Of a stretch of 64,000 nt of DNA, positions 15,917-26,167 are shown one piece after another. A program made the translations under genes and the position numbers. The stretch comes from Flavobacteriales bacterium (GTDB lineage Bacteria; Bacteroidota; Bacteroidia; Flavobacteriales_F; PHOS-HE28). Numbering within the stretch: position 1 is the first letter of the stretch; every line of letters begins with the position of its first letter. The notes beneath the pieces are model-generated. The model saw only the letters and a list, made by a program, of their open reading frames with translations, did no database searches and was not told where the DNA came from. The stretch is taken from positions 27,338-91,337 of the forward strand of contig JADKFY010000020.1 of assembly GCA_016717305.1 (NCBI GenBank), read 5' to 3'.

Positions 15917-18244
15917 ATGTTCCACACGAAGTCCGCTACTGCCATCCTTGCTCTTGTGCTATCCATTCCGGCAGCGGCACAGGTCCCGGCCAATGATGAT
16001 TGCACGAACGCCGTTGTGATCACCTGTGGTTCTACGGTGTTGGGTTCAACGCTGGAGGCAACTGCCGATGACAATGCGGCCGAATGCGGAACCAGCATCG
16101 GTGCCCCTGGTGTTTGGTACACCTTGGAAGGCACAGGGCAGGCTGTGACCATTTCCACGTGTGGCAACGTGCAATATGACACCAAGTTGAACGTGTATTC
16201 GGGCAACTGCGATGGTCTGCTTTGTGTTACTGGAAATGACGACGGTGGTAATTGTGAATTGGGTAGCACCGCTTCCTTTCCGGCGCTTGTTGGCGTTACT
16301 TATTATGTGCTTGTGCAAGGTTATGATGGGGAAGTCGGTGCATTTGAGTTAAGCGTTGATTGTGGGCCATACACCAGTGACCTTTGCGTGGGCGCCGACA
16401 CCATTGCGTGCAACCAAAGCCTGCCAGGATCCACGCTTGACGCGCTCATTGACGCGGCACCCCAATGTGGAACAGGGATCCAAGCGCCAGGCGTGTGGTA
16501 CACCTTCACAGGGATCGACAACCCGGTTGTGATGAGCACCTGCGAGTCGTTCGACTACGATACGCGGATCAACGTGTACCAAGGATCTTGTGATGCGCTG
16601 GTGTGCGTTGTGGGCAACGATGATACACCGGATATTGGAACCTGCTCCACCGTGAATTTCCAACCGCAAGCGGACCTTACCTACTACGTGTTGGTGCAAG
16701 GCTATGACGGAGAAACGGGCACCTTCAATCTGGAACTGGCTTGCCAAACCTGCCCTCCTCCTGCGAACGTTCAGATCTCCGCGACTGACACGGCCGCCTT
16801 CATCTACTGGGAAAGTCTGAACCCCGGTGCCACCTATGTGATCGAATACGGTCCGAACGGGTTCGTACCCGGCACTGGCACCTTCATTTCGGGTATCGTG
16901 GGTTCACCGGCCTCCGCCTCCATCACCGGGCTTACGATCGATACGCAGTACGCACTATACATCCACGAAGAATGTGCAGAGTTCGATATCAGTGGCACCG
17001 TGGGTCCGATCAACTTCGGCACATTGGCGATCCCCCCGCCGGAGAATGCGATCTGTGCCGGCGCCTTGCCGATCACGTGCGATAGCACGGTGATGGGTGA
17101 TAGTGGGCTGAGCTTCTTTACACCTGGACCAACCTGCGGCGCGTCACCGATCACCTCCCGAGGACTGTGGTACACATTCACTGGTGATGGAAGTGCGGTA
17201 ACACTGAGTACGTGCGGGACGGCTGATTTCGATACCAAGATCAGCGTGTTCAGCGGAGGTTGCGATGCGTTGGAATGTGTGGCCGGTGCAGATGATGCTC
17301 CGGGGTGCGCAGAGAACACAACAAGTATGACCTTCCCTACTGTCGACGGCACCACATACTACGTCCTTGTGCATGCGTTCAACGATGGGTCCGGAACCTT
17401 CACCTTGGCCATGACCTGTGCACCCTTGTGCGCTCCTTTGGCAGAGAACGATGGATGCGACGCTGCCACGATCATTACCCCGGTGGGGATCGGAGCATGC
17501 GAGGGAATTCTTGGAGACAACACCTGTGCGTTCATCGGTGCCATGCCCAATCCGCCGTGCGATCCATACAACCCGATCCTGGACCTGTGGTACAGCTTCA
17601 ACACTGGGGAACAAACCGACCATACCGTGATCATCGAAGCCGTCACCGCCATAGGGGTGAATGCTGCGTTGTACAGCGCCTGCGATGGCACGGGTTACAT
17701 AGAATGCGTTGAAGGGATCGATGCACCTGTGGACCTGACCGGACTTGCGTTGAACACCACCTACTACCTGCGCGTGTGGAACAGCGGTGGTGCCGATGCA
17801 GGAACGTTCAGCCTTTGCATTGAAACGGACTTCACGATCTCCATCGCAGAACAGAACGATAAGAGCGGTGTACACATTTGGCCCAATCCCGCGAACGACC
17901 GTTTGATGATCCGCGGTATGGTTGCGGAACAATACGTGGTGCGTGATCTCCAAGGAAGGATCGTGCTAACAGGTAGTGCGAACAATGCTGATCTGGTGCA
18001 GGTGGATATTGCCGCATTGTCACCGGGTAGTTATGTGATCTCTGGTAACGAAGGGATGGTCGGGCGGTTCGTGAAGGGTGATCAACGCATTCTTACGGGA
18101 CGGATCGATCAAGTGCAGGAAAATGGTAATTGCGAGGCACAAGACCAGTTGCTCCGACCTGGAGATCAGTCAAAACCAGCGCATACCCTTAGCTGGATTG
18201 GCCAAGGGCGCATATTGTGTAAGGGTCGCGGACGACAACTATAG
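15917..18244 (+). CDS. Large multidomain T9SS cargo protein with a chimeric C-terminus
   Basis: A 775-residue exported protein. A signal peptide covers residues 1-22 (SATAILALVLSIPAAAQ). Four related beta-sandwich domains, each about 115-130 residues, carry a conserved pattern of NDDC or similar near the start, CGT-x-x-x-x-PGVWY, STCG-x-x-x-(Y/F)DT-K, then YY-V-x-G or a near variant, and a final C. Between the second and third lies an FN3-like domain. A sorting domain starts near IWPNPANDRLMIRG and ends SPGSYVISGNEGMVGRFVKG. A normal sorting domain would stop there, but the frame continues 55 more residues into a divergent tail. A second sorting-domain end lies just downstream in another frame. 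Function is probably adhesion; substrate unknown. Confidence 0.8.
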   Translation: MFHTKSATAILALVLSIPAAAQVPANDDCTNAVVITCGSTVLGSTLEATADDNAAECGTSIGAPGVWYTLEGTGQAVTISTCGNVQYDTKLNVYSGNCDGLLCVTGNDDGGNCELGSTASFPALVGVTYYVLVQGYDGEVGAFELSVDCGPYTSDLCVGADTIACNQSLPGSTLDALIDAAPQCGTGIQAPGVWYTFTGIDNPVVMSTCESFDYDTRINVYQGSCDALVCVVGNDDTPDIGTCSTVNFQPQADLTYYVLVQGYDGETGTFNLELACQTCPPPANVQISATDTAAFIYWESLNPGATYVIEYGPNGFVPGTGTFISGIVGSPASASITGLTIDTQYALYIHEECAEFDISGTVGPINFGTLAIPPPENAICAGALPITCDSTVMGDSGLSFFTPGPTCGASPITSRGLWYTFTGDGSAVTLSTCGTADFDTKISVFSGGCDALECVAGADDAPGCAENTTSMTFPTVDGTTYYVLVHAFNDGSGTFTLAMTCAPLCAPLAENDGCDAATIITPVGIGACEGILGDNTCAFIGAMPNPPCDPYNPILDLWYSFNTGEQTDHTVIIEAVTAIGVNAALYSACDGTGYIECVEGIDAPVDLTGLALNTTYYLRVWNSGGADAGTFSLCIETDFTISIAEQNDKSGVHIWPNPANDRLMIRGMVAEQYVVRDLQGRIVLTGSANNADLVQVDIAALSPGSYVISGNEGMVGRFVKGDQRILTGRIDQVQENGNCEAQDQLLRPGDQSKPAHTLSWIGQGRILCKGRGRQL

Positions 18245-18272
18245 CCGGATCAAAACACTAATAATCCACTAA
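18075..18272 (+). pseudogene. Fragment of a second T9SS sorting domain in another frame
   Basis: In frame with base 18075, the translation runs RDGSIKCRKMVIARH..., reaches IPLAGLAKGAYCVRVADD and ends RIKTLIIH. This is the C-terminal half of a type A sorting domain. It overlaps the end of the large T9SS gene but is read in a different frame and has no start of its own. A stop at 18072 precedes it. It is probably the remnant of another cargo gene or of the original tail before an insertion or deletion. Confidence 0.7.
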
Positions 18273-18275
18273 GCC

Positions 18276-19815
18276 ATGAAAAAGGCGGTCTTTCTTTCCT
18301 TTGCGATCACGCATGCATGCTTTTCCTTGGCCCAACCCACATTTGAAAAGTACTATCAACTTTCCCCGAGCTATCAATTCAATTTGATCGAGCTACCAAG
18401 TCACAATTTGAACATTGGCGGCTATGCGCTGGCGATCCATCCGGGAACATCTTTCAAACCCACTACTTTACGGGAGACTCACTTTGTACGCCCTTCTTTC
18501 CTTCACGCAAAGCGGAACCAATGAGTTCCATTTCGTTACCGGATATAACAAGGACACTTGTTCAATTGACAGTTCCCGAACCAATAGCTATCCCGTGATC
18601 GGGAATATGGATTCGTTGGGAAATTTCCTGAGTTTGCGTTACTATCAATTGTCCTCTCCTTCATGTTACAACGTACCGACCGACCTTGAGGTCACGAGCA
18701 ACAAGGACGTGATCGTTTGGAACAGATTCGCTCTAAGGACCGACTCAGGTGGCACACCCCTATGGGCGAAACGATTCGACCGGATAACGGGCTTCCAATT
18801 CATTCGAGAACTACCGGGCGGATCTCTTGGCCGGGATCAATATGGATACGGCTGGTGCCGTGGTTGCACGAATGGATGCAGCGGGGAACTTCCTTTGGCT
18901 AAGGTCATACATCCGGCCGAACGGTGTTATCAAGGATGTGGTCATTGGATCGGACAGTTCATTTGTCGTTATCGGCTATACGGACAATACGTTTCCTTCG
19001 ACCCCGGTCGAGCAGAAGTTGTTCATGATGAAGTTGGATGGCTCCGGGGATGTACAGTGGTGCAAGGGCTATGAGGCGGCGAACAAATGGCGGCCGGGGC
19101 ACGCACGCATAAAGACCACGCAAGACGGGAACTATGTCATTCTCGCAAACCTGAGGGGTCCGGATGATGCCCGACCTTTTGAAGACCGGCCCTTTTTGAT
19201 GAAAACGGACGTGAATGGTGACACGCTCTGGACCCGTTCATCCGGGGTAGGGAATTACCGCTACCAGACCGCTAACTTGCTTGCGTATTCAGATGGTGGA
19301 TTTCTCTATACTGGAATATGTAGTGGTGATTTCGGAATGAATTCTAGCGCCATGTACCTCTTTAAAACAGATTCGCTTGGTCACCTGCCATGTAGTGAAG
19401 CGTGGTACCCACCCAAGTTGTGAACCTGTTCCCGGTAGATAGCAGTTTCACACTTAACTCAGTAGATGGTGCAACGGTCCATCCCGCTTTTGGAGAGGGT
19501 ACCATTTTTACAGACCCCATTACAATGGTTGATGGTTGCACGATCACATCTGAACTGGACTACCGCCGCATTTCGAAATTCCGTGTGCGCCCCAACCCCA
19601 ACACAGGCCATTTCACCGTGGAGTTCGATGACCCACTTGTGGTGGATACCTTTTACTCCGTGTATGATGCCATGGGCAGGTTGCTGTACCAACGGCCGCT
19701 ACCCACCGGTGCAACCACCGAAGAGATCGACCTCTCGCGTTTTGGTAAAGGGACATACACGATGAAGGTGACTGACAAGGACAAGGTGCGGGTGGAACGG
19801 GTGGTGGTGCAGTGA
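18276..19815 (+). pseudogene. Broken T9SS cargo gene (at least four frameshifts)
   Basis: A coherent protein can be followed only by changing frame. A signal peptide starts at 18276 (MKKAVFLSFAITHACFSLAQ) and runs to NIGGY near 18420. A second frame gives LCAGDPSGNIFQTHYFTGDS, a third SGTNEFHFVTGYNKDTC to FIRELPGG near 18820, then GINMDTAGAVVARMDAAGNF to SLGHLPCSE near 19395. A last frame carries VNLFPVDSSFTL, a sorting domain from VRPNPNTGHFTVEF, and the end VERVVVQ. Repeated D-x-x-G-x-x-(L/Q)-W units suggest a beta-propeller-like cargo. The damage could be decay or poor sequence. Confidence 0.78.
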
Positions 19816-19896
19816 GGAACTACCGATCTGTCCCGAAAGCGAATTGCAGCCCGATAAAAAGATAGCTGAGGGAAGAACCACTGGTTCACTGAGACC

Positions 19897-21683
19897 TCAC
19901 CGCTTAACCACCCTCACCGTACTCCGCCCCTCCGCGGTCCGCACCGCTAGGACATAAGGCCCCACAGCCAATTCACTCACATCAAGAAAGAGCCGCCCAT
20001 CGCTAGGCATTGCGCCATTATAGATCGGCATGGCAATGCGGCCCAACGCATCCATCAAGTCAACTTGCACCATCCCCTTTGTTTGTTCCAAAGTGATCGT
20101 GAGCAAGCTTGAAACCGGGTTCGGGTAGATCTCGGTGATCACCGGTCCGTTCGCGTTCTGGATGCTCGTGTTCACATCCAACACACGGAACCGCCACCAC
20201 CCTGCCGGAGCTACGATGGGGCGCACTTGCACCTTGCCATTGTTCGCCGTGGCCTGCACGTAGTAGAACACGTTGCTCCCCGCAGGTTGTGCGGGGATCG
20301 CGCCGCTCCAATTGCCGTTACCGAGGTCGTTCATCACTGCGGCGGTAAAACCTGCAGCTGTGTCGGTGGTCCAGTAAAGCTGTGCCGTTGCAATGCCGCT
20401 GCGGTGCCGAATGTATGCTTCCACCGTGTAGGGGTCGGTGGTGTTGTAGGTGTCCGGCAAGGGCTGGTGACGGATCAAGAGCGGATCAGCAACACCGATG
20501 GTTTTGGTGATGCAATGGATCGCGCCGCTTTGTTGGATGATGTTCTGCTCGCTATCGCAATCGATGCCGATGACCTTGTACCCCGGCAAGCTTTCGCGCA
20601 GGATGCGCAGGCCGGTGCTGTCATACTCCTCACGGTAGATCGGCACGAGCACGGTGCCGTTCAGGAAGACGTTGTTGGCGAAGGTGCGGTAACTGGCGCT
20701 GGGCGGATAAGCTCCACCGGTGCTTGGTGGCATGGGAATACGCACCAATTTGTACGGATCGCCGAAGGTTGAAACGGCATTGTCCGTGATCGCCTGCACA
20801 TTGCTTTCCAACTGCGGACCATCGCTTACACCGATCGGAAACGAACCTACCAGAAGCGTTTCCTCATCGAGCAGTTTCATGTGCATATCGATATGGTGAT
20901 ACCGTCGTACGGAAGCGCTGGCATCTTGATGTAACGCCCTTGTTGAATACCCATGAATTGCTCCATGATGGCATCGACCCCAGCAGCGTTGCGAACCGTT
21001 TGGTTGTAGTGTCCGTTGGCACCGTTCTCGTCCAGCACCAGTTCCGATGAGAAGGCTGTTCCAGCACCGTCGCACATGAAGTTGCCGCCGGTATGGACCA
21101 AGTCGTAAGGTGCTTGTGTAGTGCTGTACACCACAATGTTCTTGGCGGCTCCGACGGCATCGCTCAGGTCGTCATCATCGGGTCGTGGGCGGTTGTAGAT
21201 CCAATCCAACAGGTAGAGCGAATCCACTTCGTTGGCGTAGATGGTCTCGGCCATGTAGTCGCGCGACCAAATGCTGTTGAAGTCGGCATTGAGAAAGGTG
21301 ATGCCGTTGAGGTCATCGATCGGTCCGCCGTAGTCGGGACCTTGCAGGTAGCTGATCACTTGTGCGGAATTGCCCGTGGCGATGATCACTTCGCATTCTT
21401 CTTTGGCGTGCCGTACGATCTGTTTGAGGATCCCGGGAAAAGAGGTCCACGTGATCACCACGCTTTGTATTTCTTCCCATTCGGCCATAGTGCGGACCGG
21501 AAATGACGGCGGTGTGGTAATACCCCGGGAGTTGGAGGCACGGCTATCACGATACGGACGGATCAATGGGATCTCCGACGGGGAGAGTGCATGCGGCAGG
21601 TCGTTCTGAGCGCACACGGGAGCTAGTGCCCCAAAGGAAACAATGACGAATAACGCTGAACGAGAGAAAATGGGAAGTCGCAT
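19897..21683 (-). CDS. T9SS-secreted agmatine/peptidylarginine deiminase family protein (one frameshift)
   Basis: A deiminase of the family that includes the Porphyromonas gingivalis peptidylarginine deiminase. A signal peptide starts at ATG 21683 (IFSRSALFVIVSFGALAPVCAQ). The catalytic regions are the SRDYMAE loop, HTGGNFMCDG, the HHIDMH motif with catalytic His-x-Asp, and SGAIHC with the nucleophilic Cys. After the catalytic domain come a linker domain and a sorting domain (YPNPVSSLLTITL to VRVVKR). The frame breaks near 20898, inside the HHID motif; inserting one C there joins PYDGI to HHIDMH. The first part ends at 20877 if read literally. Substrate could be free agmatine or protein arginine; the surface location hints at the latter. 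Confidence 0.82.
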
Positions 21684-21786
21684 GTGGCACATCCCGCATG
21701 GCGGGTGCCGCAAGTTACAGGAGCCGAACATGCCGATGATCCATATCCCCGGCCTAACGTGGGATCCTTTCGTCCAGGGATGGATC

Positions 21787-23286
21787 CTACCGCTTCGGCA
21801 AGGCCGACCGCAAATTGCTATCGGGTGGATCAACGACCGTGGTGCCTTCCTCGGGTTTTGGCTTGGTCCGTTTGCTCGAAGCCTTGCCGGTGCTGGCGAG
21901 GAGTTGGGTGTAGATCGCGGTCACATCGCGTACATAATGGAAGACCTGTTCACCCCGACAATAGCCGTTGCGCATGCCCTCCTGCGTATAGTACCGAGGC
22001 TTGGCCAACAGCTGCACCGCACGTTCCACGTTGTGTTCCCATAACTTGGGATCCAGCCCCAAGCGTTCGGCCAAACGTTGGGCATCGATGATGTGGCCGG
22101 GGCCCGCATTGTAGCTGGCCAACACGAAGCGCAGGCGTTGGCCACGGTCCGGCACCGCACGCATCCAGAGGGTATCCAAGCGCCCCACATAACGCTTCGC
22201 CGCCCGGATATGATCAGCCACGGCCTTGGTACTGTCCAATCCGAAACGCGCCGCCGTTCCCGGCATGAACTGGAGGATCCCATGCGCACCCTGGGTCGAG
22301 ACCAACGAACTGTCAAAGCGTGTTTCCTTCCAGGCCATGGCCACCAACAGTTGCCATTCGAAACCTGCACCGGCTCCGTTCTTGCGGAAGGCATCGTCAT
22401 ACGGCGATATGCTGTCCGGATCCACCACCATGCTGCGCCGACGTAAGGCACCAGCTTTAGGGAATCGTTCCATGTAGGCTCCGATCAATGCGCTACGCAA
22501 TTCTTTCTCCTCCGGTGCTGCGATCCATGCATCGAGCTTCTTTCTCAACACAGGTGAATTCTTACGCACCGCGAAACAAAGTTCCTTCTCCGGGCCTTCG
22601 ATCTCACTGAACTCGATCGCCGGAAAACGTCTCGCTTCGTGGCTTGCATGTGCGTCTGTCACCACGGCCGATCGTACCGTACCGATCAGCACTTGCATCA
22701 GGAGTTCTTCCGGCGTTGCGTCCGTTCCCAGATGTACACCCTTCGTTCTTATTCGATCGAAGGCATCACTGAACGGCGACCATGCACTGAGCAGGATCGT
22801 GTCGGTTTCCGCTATCGTTCCGTCCTTGTTGGGCAGCGGATCCTCGCGGAGCTGCGCGAGCATGGGCCGCACCATGTGGTAGGGACGTGAAAGGGAAACC
22901 CATTTCTCCCGTTGGCCTCCCGTGGTGAATTGCGCCGCGATCACATCGCCCCTACCCTGTTGCAAAGCCAGTAACATGCTGTCCGGATGGTCCACTGGAA
23001 TGGCTTTGAGCGGAATATCCTGTTGGTTCGCGAAACGTTCGATCAATTCGAATTCGAGGCCCGATACCGCTTTTGGTCGTTCCTCCCAGGAGAGTGGATC
23101 ACGCAACACAAGAACACGTAGCGTGTCTTGCTGGATCGCTGCCCAGTCCCGATCGACCCACGCATGATCCCATGGGAACTTCTCCTTCTTCTTTGCACCG
23201 CCACTCTTGAAGAACGTGGCCACGGCGATCGCCAGAACGACCGCGCCGCCGAGCACAACTACCCCCGTACGTTCCCTGATGATCAT
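21787..23286 (-). CDS. mltF: Membrane-bound lytic murein transglycosylase F
   Basis: A 499-residue bifunctional architecture. An N-terminal membrane anchor covers about 8-26. A solute-binding-protein-3 type domain covers about 55-275 (TLRVLVLRDP, GLEFELIERFANQQ). The lysozyme-like SLT domain covers about 305-450, with catalytic Glu321 in WKETRFDSSLVSTQGAHGIL and the LASYNAGPGHI motif. It cleaves peptidoglycan glycan strands to give 1,6-anhydromuramyl products. The gene start overlaps the ACP-phosphodiesterase stop by 4 bases (ATGA), so the two are translationally coupled. Family identity is secure. Confidence 0.93.
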   Translation of the reverse strand: MIIRERTGVVVLGGAVVLAIAVATFFKSGGAKKKEKFPWDHAWVDRDWAAIQQDTLRVLVLRDPLSWEERPKAVSGLEFELIERFANQQDIPLKAIPVDHPDSMLLALQQGRGDVIAAQFTTGGQREKWVSLSRPYHMVRPMLAQLREDPLPNKDGTIAETDTILLSAWSPFSDAFDRIRTKGVHLGTDATPEELLMQVLIGTVRSAVVTDAHASHEARRFPAIEFSEIEGPEKELCFAVRKNSPVLRKKLDAWIAAPEEKELRSALIGAYMERFPKAGALRRRSMVVDPDSISPYDDAFRKNGAGAGFEWQLLVAMAWKETRFDSSLVSTQGAHGILQFMPGTAARFGLDSTKAVADHIRAAKRYVGRLDTLWMRAVPDRGQRLRFVLASYNAGPGHIIDAQRLAERLGLDPKLWEHNVERAVQLLAKPRYYTQEGMRNGYCRGEQVFHYVRDVTAIYTQLLASTGKASSKRTKPKPEEGTTVVDPPDSNLRSALPKR

Positions 23287-23858
23287 TGGTAAGGGGCCAC
23301 TTCAGTCCTTATCGCTGGAAGGAATTCTCGGAACTCCATGGTGTACAGTTCCAAATGGTCGGCGAGGACCTGTTCTGCACCGATCATGGACGCGCCCATT
23401 GGCACACGCCGTGCCAAACCGGCCAACGCCCTGCCCATTCCCTCCAATGAAGCGTAGGTACTGAGCCAGTCGCCTTTTACCATGTATGGCAACATGTTAC
23501 GGGTGCGCTCCGGCATCAAGGTTTCGTGTGCCATTAATGTGGTATACGCACGTTCGGCGAAAACGGCCAATTCTTCACCGTGGAACTCTTTCCAATTGGC
23601 AGCGAGAACGTGGTCGTAGAACAGGTCCATCACCACCCCGGCGTACCGGCCCGCATGCGGATGCACCCGCGCCCTTCCAGCACGTTGCAAAGGATGCGTG
23701 TCCGTGAACGAATCGATGGTGCGATGCATGCGCAGACCTTGCTCCAAGCGTGGTTCGAAGCGCGAAAGGTCCCTGCCCTTCACCGCATCACCCATGAAAT
23801 TGCCGACCATCACCAAAGGATCCGTGCCGGATAAGTAGAGGTGGCCCAGGAAATTCAT
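23283..23858 (-). CDS. ACP phosphodiesterase (AcpH family)
   Basis: A 191-residue protein that matches the acyl-carrier-protein phosphodiesterase family, which removes the 4'-phosphopantetheine group from holo-ACP. Family features are the N-terminal MNFLGHLYLSG, the VGNFMGDAVKG motif, the GLRMHRTIDSFTDTHPL motif and the MDLFYDHVLAANW metal-binding-type helix. The TTG at 23867 was rejected in favour of ATG 23858. It is the first gene of a coupled pair with mltF. A metal ion is normally needed; the Asp and His residues listed are the likely ligands. Confidence 0.85.
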   Translation of the reverse strand: MNFLGHLYLSGTDPLVMVGNFMGDAVKGRDLSRFEPRLEQGLRMHRTIDSFTDTHPLQRAGRARVHPHAGRYAGVVMDLFYDHVLAANWKEFHGEELAVFAERAYTTLMAHETLMPERTRNMLPYMVKGDWLSTYASLEGMGRALAGLARRVPMGASMIGAEQVLADHLELYTMEFREFLPAIRTEVAPYQ

Positions 23859-24111
23859 CGGGCGCAATGGGGCTGTTGGTTAACGACCATTCGTGCCGCT
23901 GGGCCCACCAAATTCTCCTCACCGTGCTGGGCATATATGGGTCCTTCCATCTCCACCTTCTGCATCCGTCGGACGCCCGCTTTCATCCCCCTTTCCATGC
24001 GGTTTGCAAGGTACGGCCCCTTCCCACTTGAACTGGACCGCAACCGCTCATGTGATCCGCCCCATCCAACCAATGGCACCGGATATCTTCGCACAGCATT
24101 CTACCTCTTCC

Positions 24112-25203
24112 ATGCACACCCACTCCGCTCCGAACCCAGTACCCGCCCCAAGAGCGGTCTATTGGGCCACTCAGCTGTTGGCGTGGACCTTGCTGATCGT
24201 GCTGTTGGGTCTTTACTTGTTCCAGAGCAATTTGCTCAGCCGCGATCAGGTGAAAGTGCTGGTGCTTTTCTTCTTCACCGGTATCGGCATAAGCCACTTG
24301 TTCCGTTGGGTGATCATCCGGAACCGTTGGCTGGAAAGGGATATAGGCTTCGTGTTGCCAAGGCTTTCGTTGGTGGCGCTGTTGCTGAGCGTCTTGGCCT
24401 TCCTGGTGCTGGCGGTGGTACACGATGTGGCATTCCCCAGCTATGCGCCCATGCTCCAAGGTGGTCCGTTGGACCTGTTGCTGAACACCATCAACTGGTC
24501 CGTGCTGCTCTTCGTTTGGTCACTGGGTTACTTCGCCTACATCTATTTCGTCCGCAGCAGGCGTGAAGAGATCCGCAACTTGCGATTGGGAACTGCGAAC
24601 CGGGAGAACCAACTGAACACGTTGCGTGCACAGATGAACCCGCACTTCATGTTCAATGCACTGAACGGGATCCGCGCGCTGGTGGACGAGGATCCGGACC
24701 GGGCCAAACGAGCGATCACCCAACTGAGTGCGATCCTGCGCAATGCGATGTCCACCGTGAAACGCAATCTCGTGCCCTTGGGCGAAGAGATCGATATCGT
24801 AAAGGCCTATTTGGAGCTGGAGCGCATGCGGTATGAGGAACGGCTGCGGATACACTTCGACCTGGACCCTGAGCTGGAACGCGAACCCGGGCCGCCCATG
24901 CTCTTGCAGACCTTGGTGGAGAATGCGGTTCGCCATGGTATAGCGCCGTTGGTCCAAGGTGGCGATCTTTACGTCAGCGCACACCGTTCATTGAACGGCA
25001 TCCTGCTCACCGTGCGGAACACGGGGCACTATGCGCCCAACGGTACACGGACGGATAGCCACGGCATCGGCCTCCGGAATACACGTAAACGACTGGAGAT
25101 CATCTATGGCGGAACGGCCAAGCTCACCATATCCAATCACGATGGATACGTGGTGAGCGAAGTGGAACTGCCCAACAACGCACCTGTTACTTCACCCAGA
25201 TAG
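24112..25203 (+). CDS. LytS/YehU-type sensor histidine kinase
   Basis: A 363-residue membrane histidine kinase. Four hydrophobic segments cover residues 14-148. A short linker leads to the His kinase domain, with phosphoacceptor His178 in QMNPHFMFNALN, and the ATPase region follows (LVENAVRHGIAPL, GIGLRNTRKRLEIIYGG). It forms a two-component system with the LytTR regulator immediately downstream (8-base gap). An alternative ATG at 24073 would add 13 residues. The signal sensed is unknown; the membrane domain is all that could detect one. Confidence 0.9.
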   Translation: MHTHSAPNPVPAPRAVYWATQLLAWTLLIVLLGLYLFQSNLLSRDQVKVLVLFFFTGIGISHLFRWVIIRNRWLERDIGFVLPRLSLVALLLSVLAFLVLAVVHDVAFPSYAPMLQGGPLDLLLNTINWSVLLFVWSLGYFAYIYFVRSRREEIRNLRLGTANRENQLNTLRAQMNPHFMFNALNGIRALVDEDPDRAKRAITQLSAILRNAMSTVKRNLVPLGEEIDIVKAYLELERMRYEERLRIHFDLDPELEREPGPPMLLQTLVENAVRHGIAPLVQGGDLYVSAHRSLNGILLTVRNTGHYAPNGTRTDSHGIGLRNTRKRLEIIYGGTAKLTISNHDGYVVSEVELPNNAPVTSPR

Positions 25204-25211
25204 ATCAACCG

Positions 25212-25940
25212 ATGAAAGCACTGATCATTGACGACGAACGTTTGGCGCGCAAGGAACTCGCCAGCCTTTTGGAGAAACACGACGACATCGAAGTGGTGGG
25301 TGAGGCCGCCAATGCCGATGAAGCCGAGGCCATGGTGGCCGAGAAAAGACCGGACCTGATCTTTTTGGACATCAACATGCCGGGGCGTGATGGTTTCGAA
25401 TTGCTCGCCGCATTGGACCCCGCACCGCAAGTGATCTTCGTTACAGCGTACGATGAACATGCGTTACGTGCTTTCCAAGTGAACGCGTTGGACTATGTGC
25501 TGAAGCCGATCGACCCGGACCGACTTGCTGCCGCGTTGAACAAGTTGCAACACACCACCGACTCCGACCTGCCCCAACGGGAAGTGCTGCACGAGACCGA
25601 TCAGATCTTCTTGAAGGATGGTGAGAAATGCTGGTTCGTTACGCTGAAGGATGTGCGCTATTTCGAGAGTGAAGGCAACTACGTGCGCGTGCGTTTCGAT
25701 GACCAGAAGCCGCTTGTGCTACGTTCTTTGAACAAGTTGGAAGAGAAACTGGATCCATTGGTGTACTTCCGCGCAAGCCGCAAGCACATCATCAACCTGC
25801 GTTGGGTGGACAAGATCGAACCGTGGTTCAATGGTGGATTGATGGTGAAGCTGAAGAGCCTTGACAAGAAAGGCGATCCGGAAAGCATGGAAGTATCGCG
25901 CAGGCAAGCGGCACGGTTCAAGGAGTTGTTGAGTTTGTAG
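25212..25940 (+). CDS. LytTR-family response regulator
   Basis: A 242-residue regulator. The receiver domain covers residues 1-120, with acidic pair Asp7/Asp8 and phosphoacceptor Asp53 in LIFLDINMPGRDGF, and Lys in ALDYVLKPID. The LytTR DNA-binding domain covers about 138-240 (LKDVRYFESEGNYVRVRFDD, FRASRKHIINLRWVDKIEPW). It is the cognate regulator of the preceding kinase. LytTR proteins bind paired imperfect repeats in promoters; the target genes cannot be told from this sequence. Confidence 0.92.
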   Translation: MKALIIDDERLARKELASLLEKHDDIEVVGEAANADEAEAMVAEKRPDLIFLDINMPGRDGFELLAALDPAPQVIFVTAYDEHALRAFQVNALDYVLKPIDPDRLAAALNKLQHTTDSDLPQREVLHETDQIFLKDGEKCWFVTLKDVRYFESEGNYVRVRFDDQKPLVLRSLNKLEEKLDPLVYFRASRKHIINLRWVDKIEPWFNGGLMVKLKSLDKKGDPESMEVSRRQAARFKELLSL

Positions 25941-25982
25941 GCGCGGGAATGAAGACACAAGTGTCAAGTCCCAAGACATAAG

Positions 25983-26167
25983 GGTACCTCGAAGAACCTC
26001 AATCCGGCGTCATCGGCCGTTGGCCGCCCCTTCGGGCAAGCACTTTTCGTTTGGTCATCCGGCGTTGCGCCTCAGTCAGAGACCAATGGGTAGCTTCCTT
26101 TCGTCGCGCCTTGGCTGACCGAAACGATAAGCACTTGTGCCATCCGTTCGAGGTTCTTCGAGGTACC
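25983..26167. mobile_element. MITE-like element with perfect 18-bp terminal inverted repeats
   Basis: The ends GGTACCTCGAAGAACCTC (25983-26000) and GAGGTTCTTCGAGGTACC (26150-26167) are perfect inverted repeats. Outside them is a 6-base direct repeat, CATAAG, at 25977-25982 and 26168-26173, which looks like a target-site duplication. An equally good reading takes 19-base repeats and a 4-base ATAA duplication. The 149-base interior has no convincing gene and contains nested imperfect palindromes. The element fills most of the 366-base gap between the LytTR gene and the LuxR-type gene; the remainder holds no feature I can see apart from a short repeat phrase at about 25957-25984. Confidence 0.75.

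Noticed and set aside
23893..24111. Long N-terminus of the sensor kinase from 23893
   Set aside because: It is rich in Pro, Ser and His, lacks family similarity, and overlaps the promoter region of the divergent gene. The start at 24112 fits LytS-type kinases.
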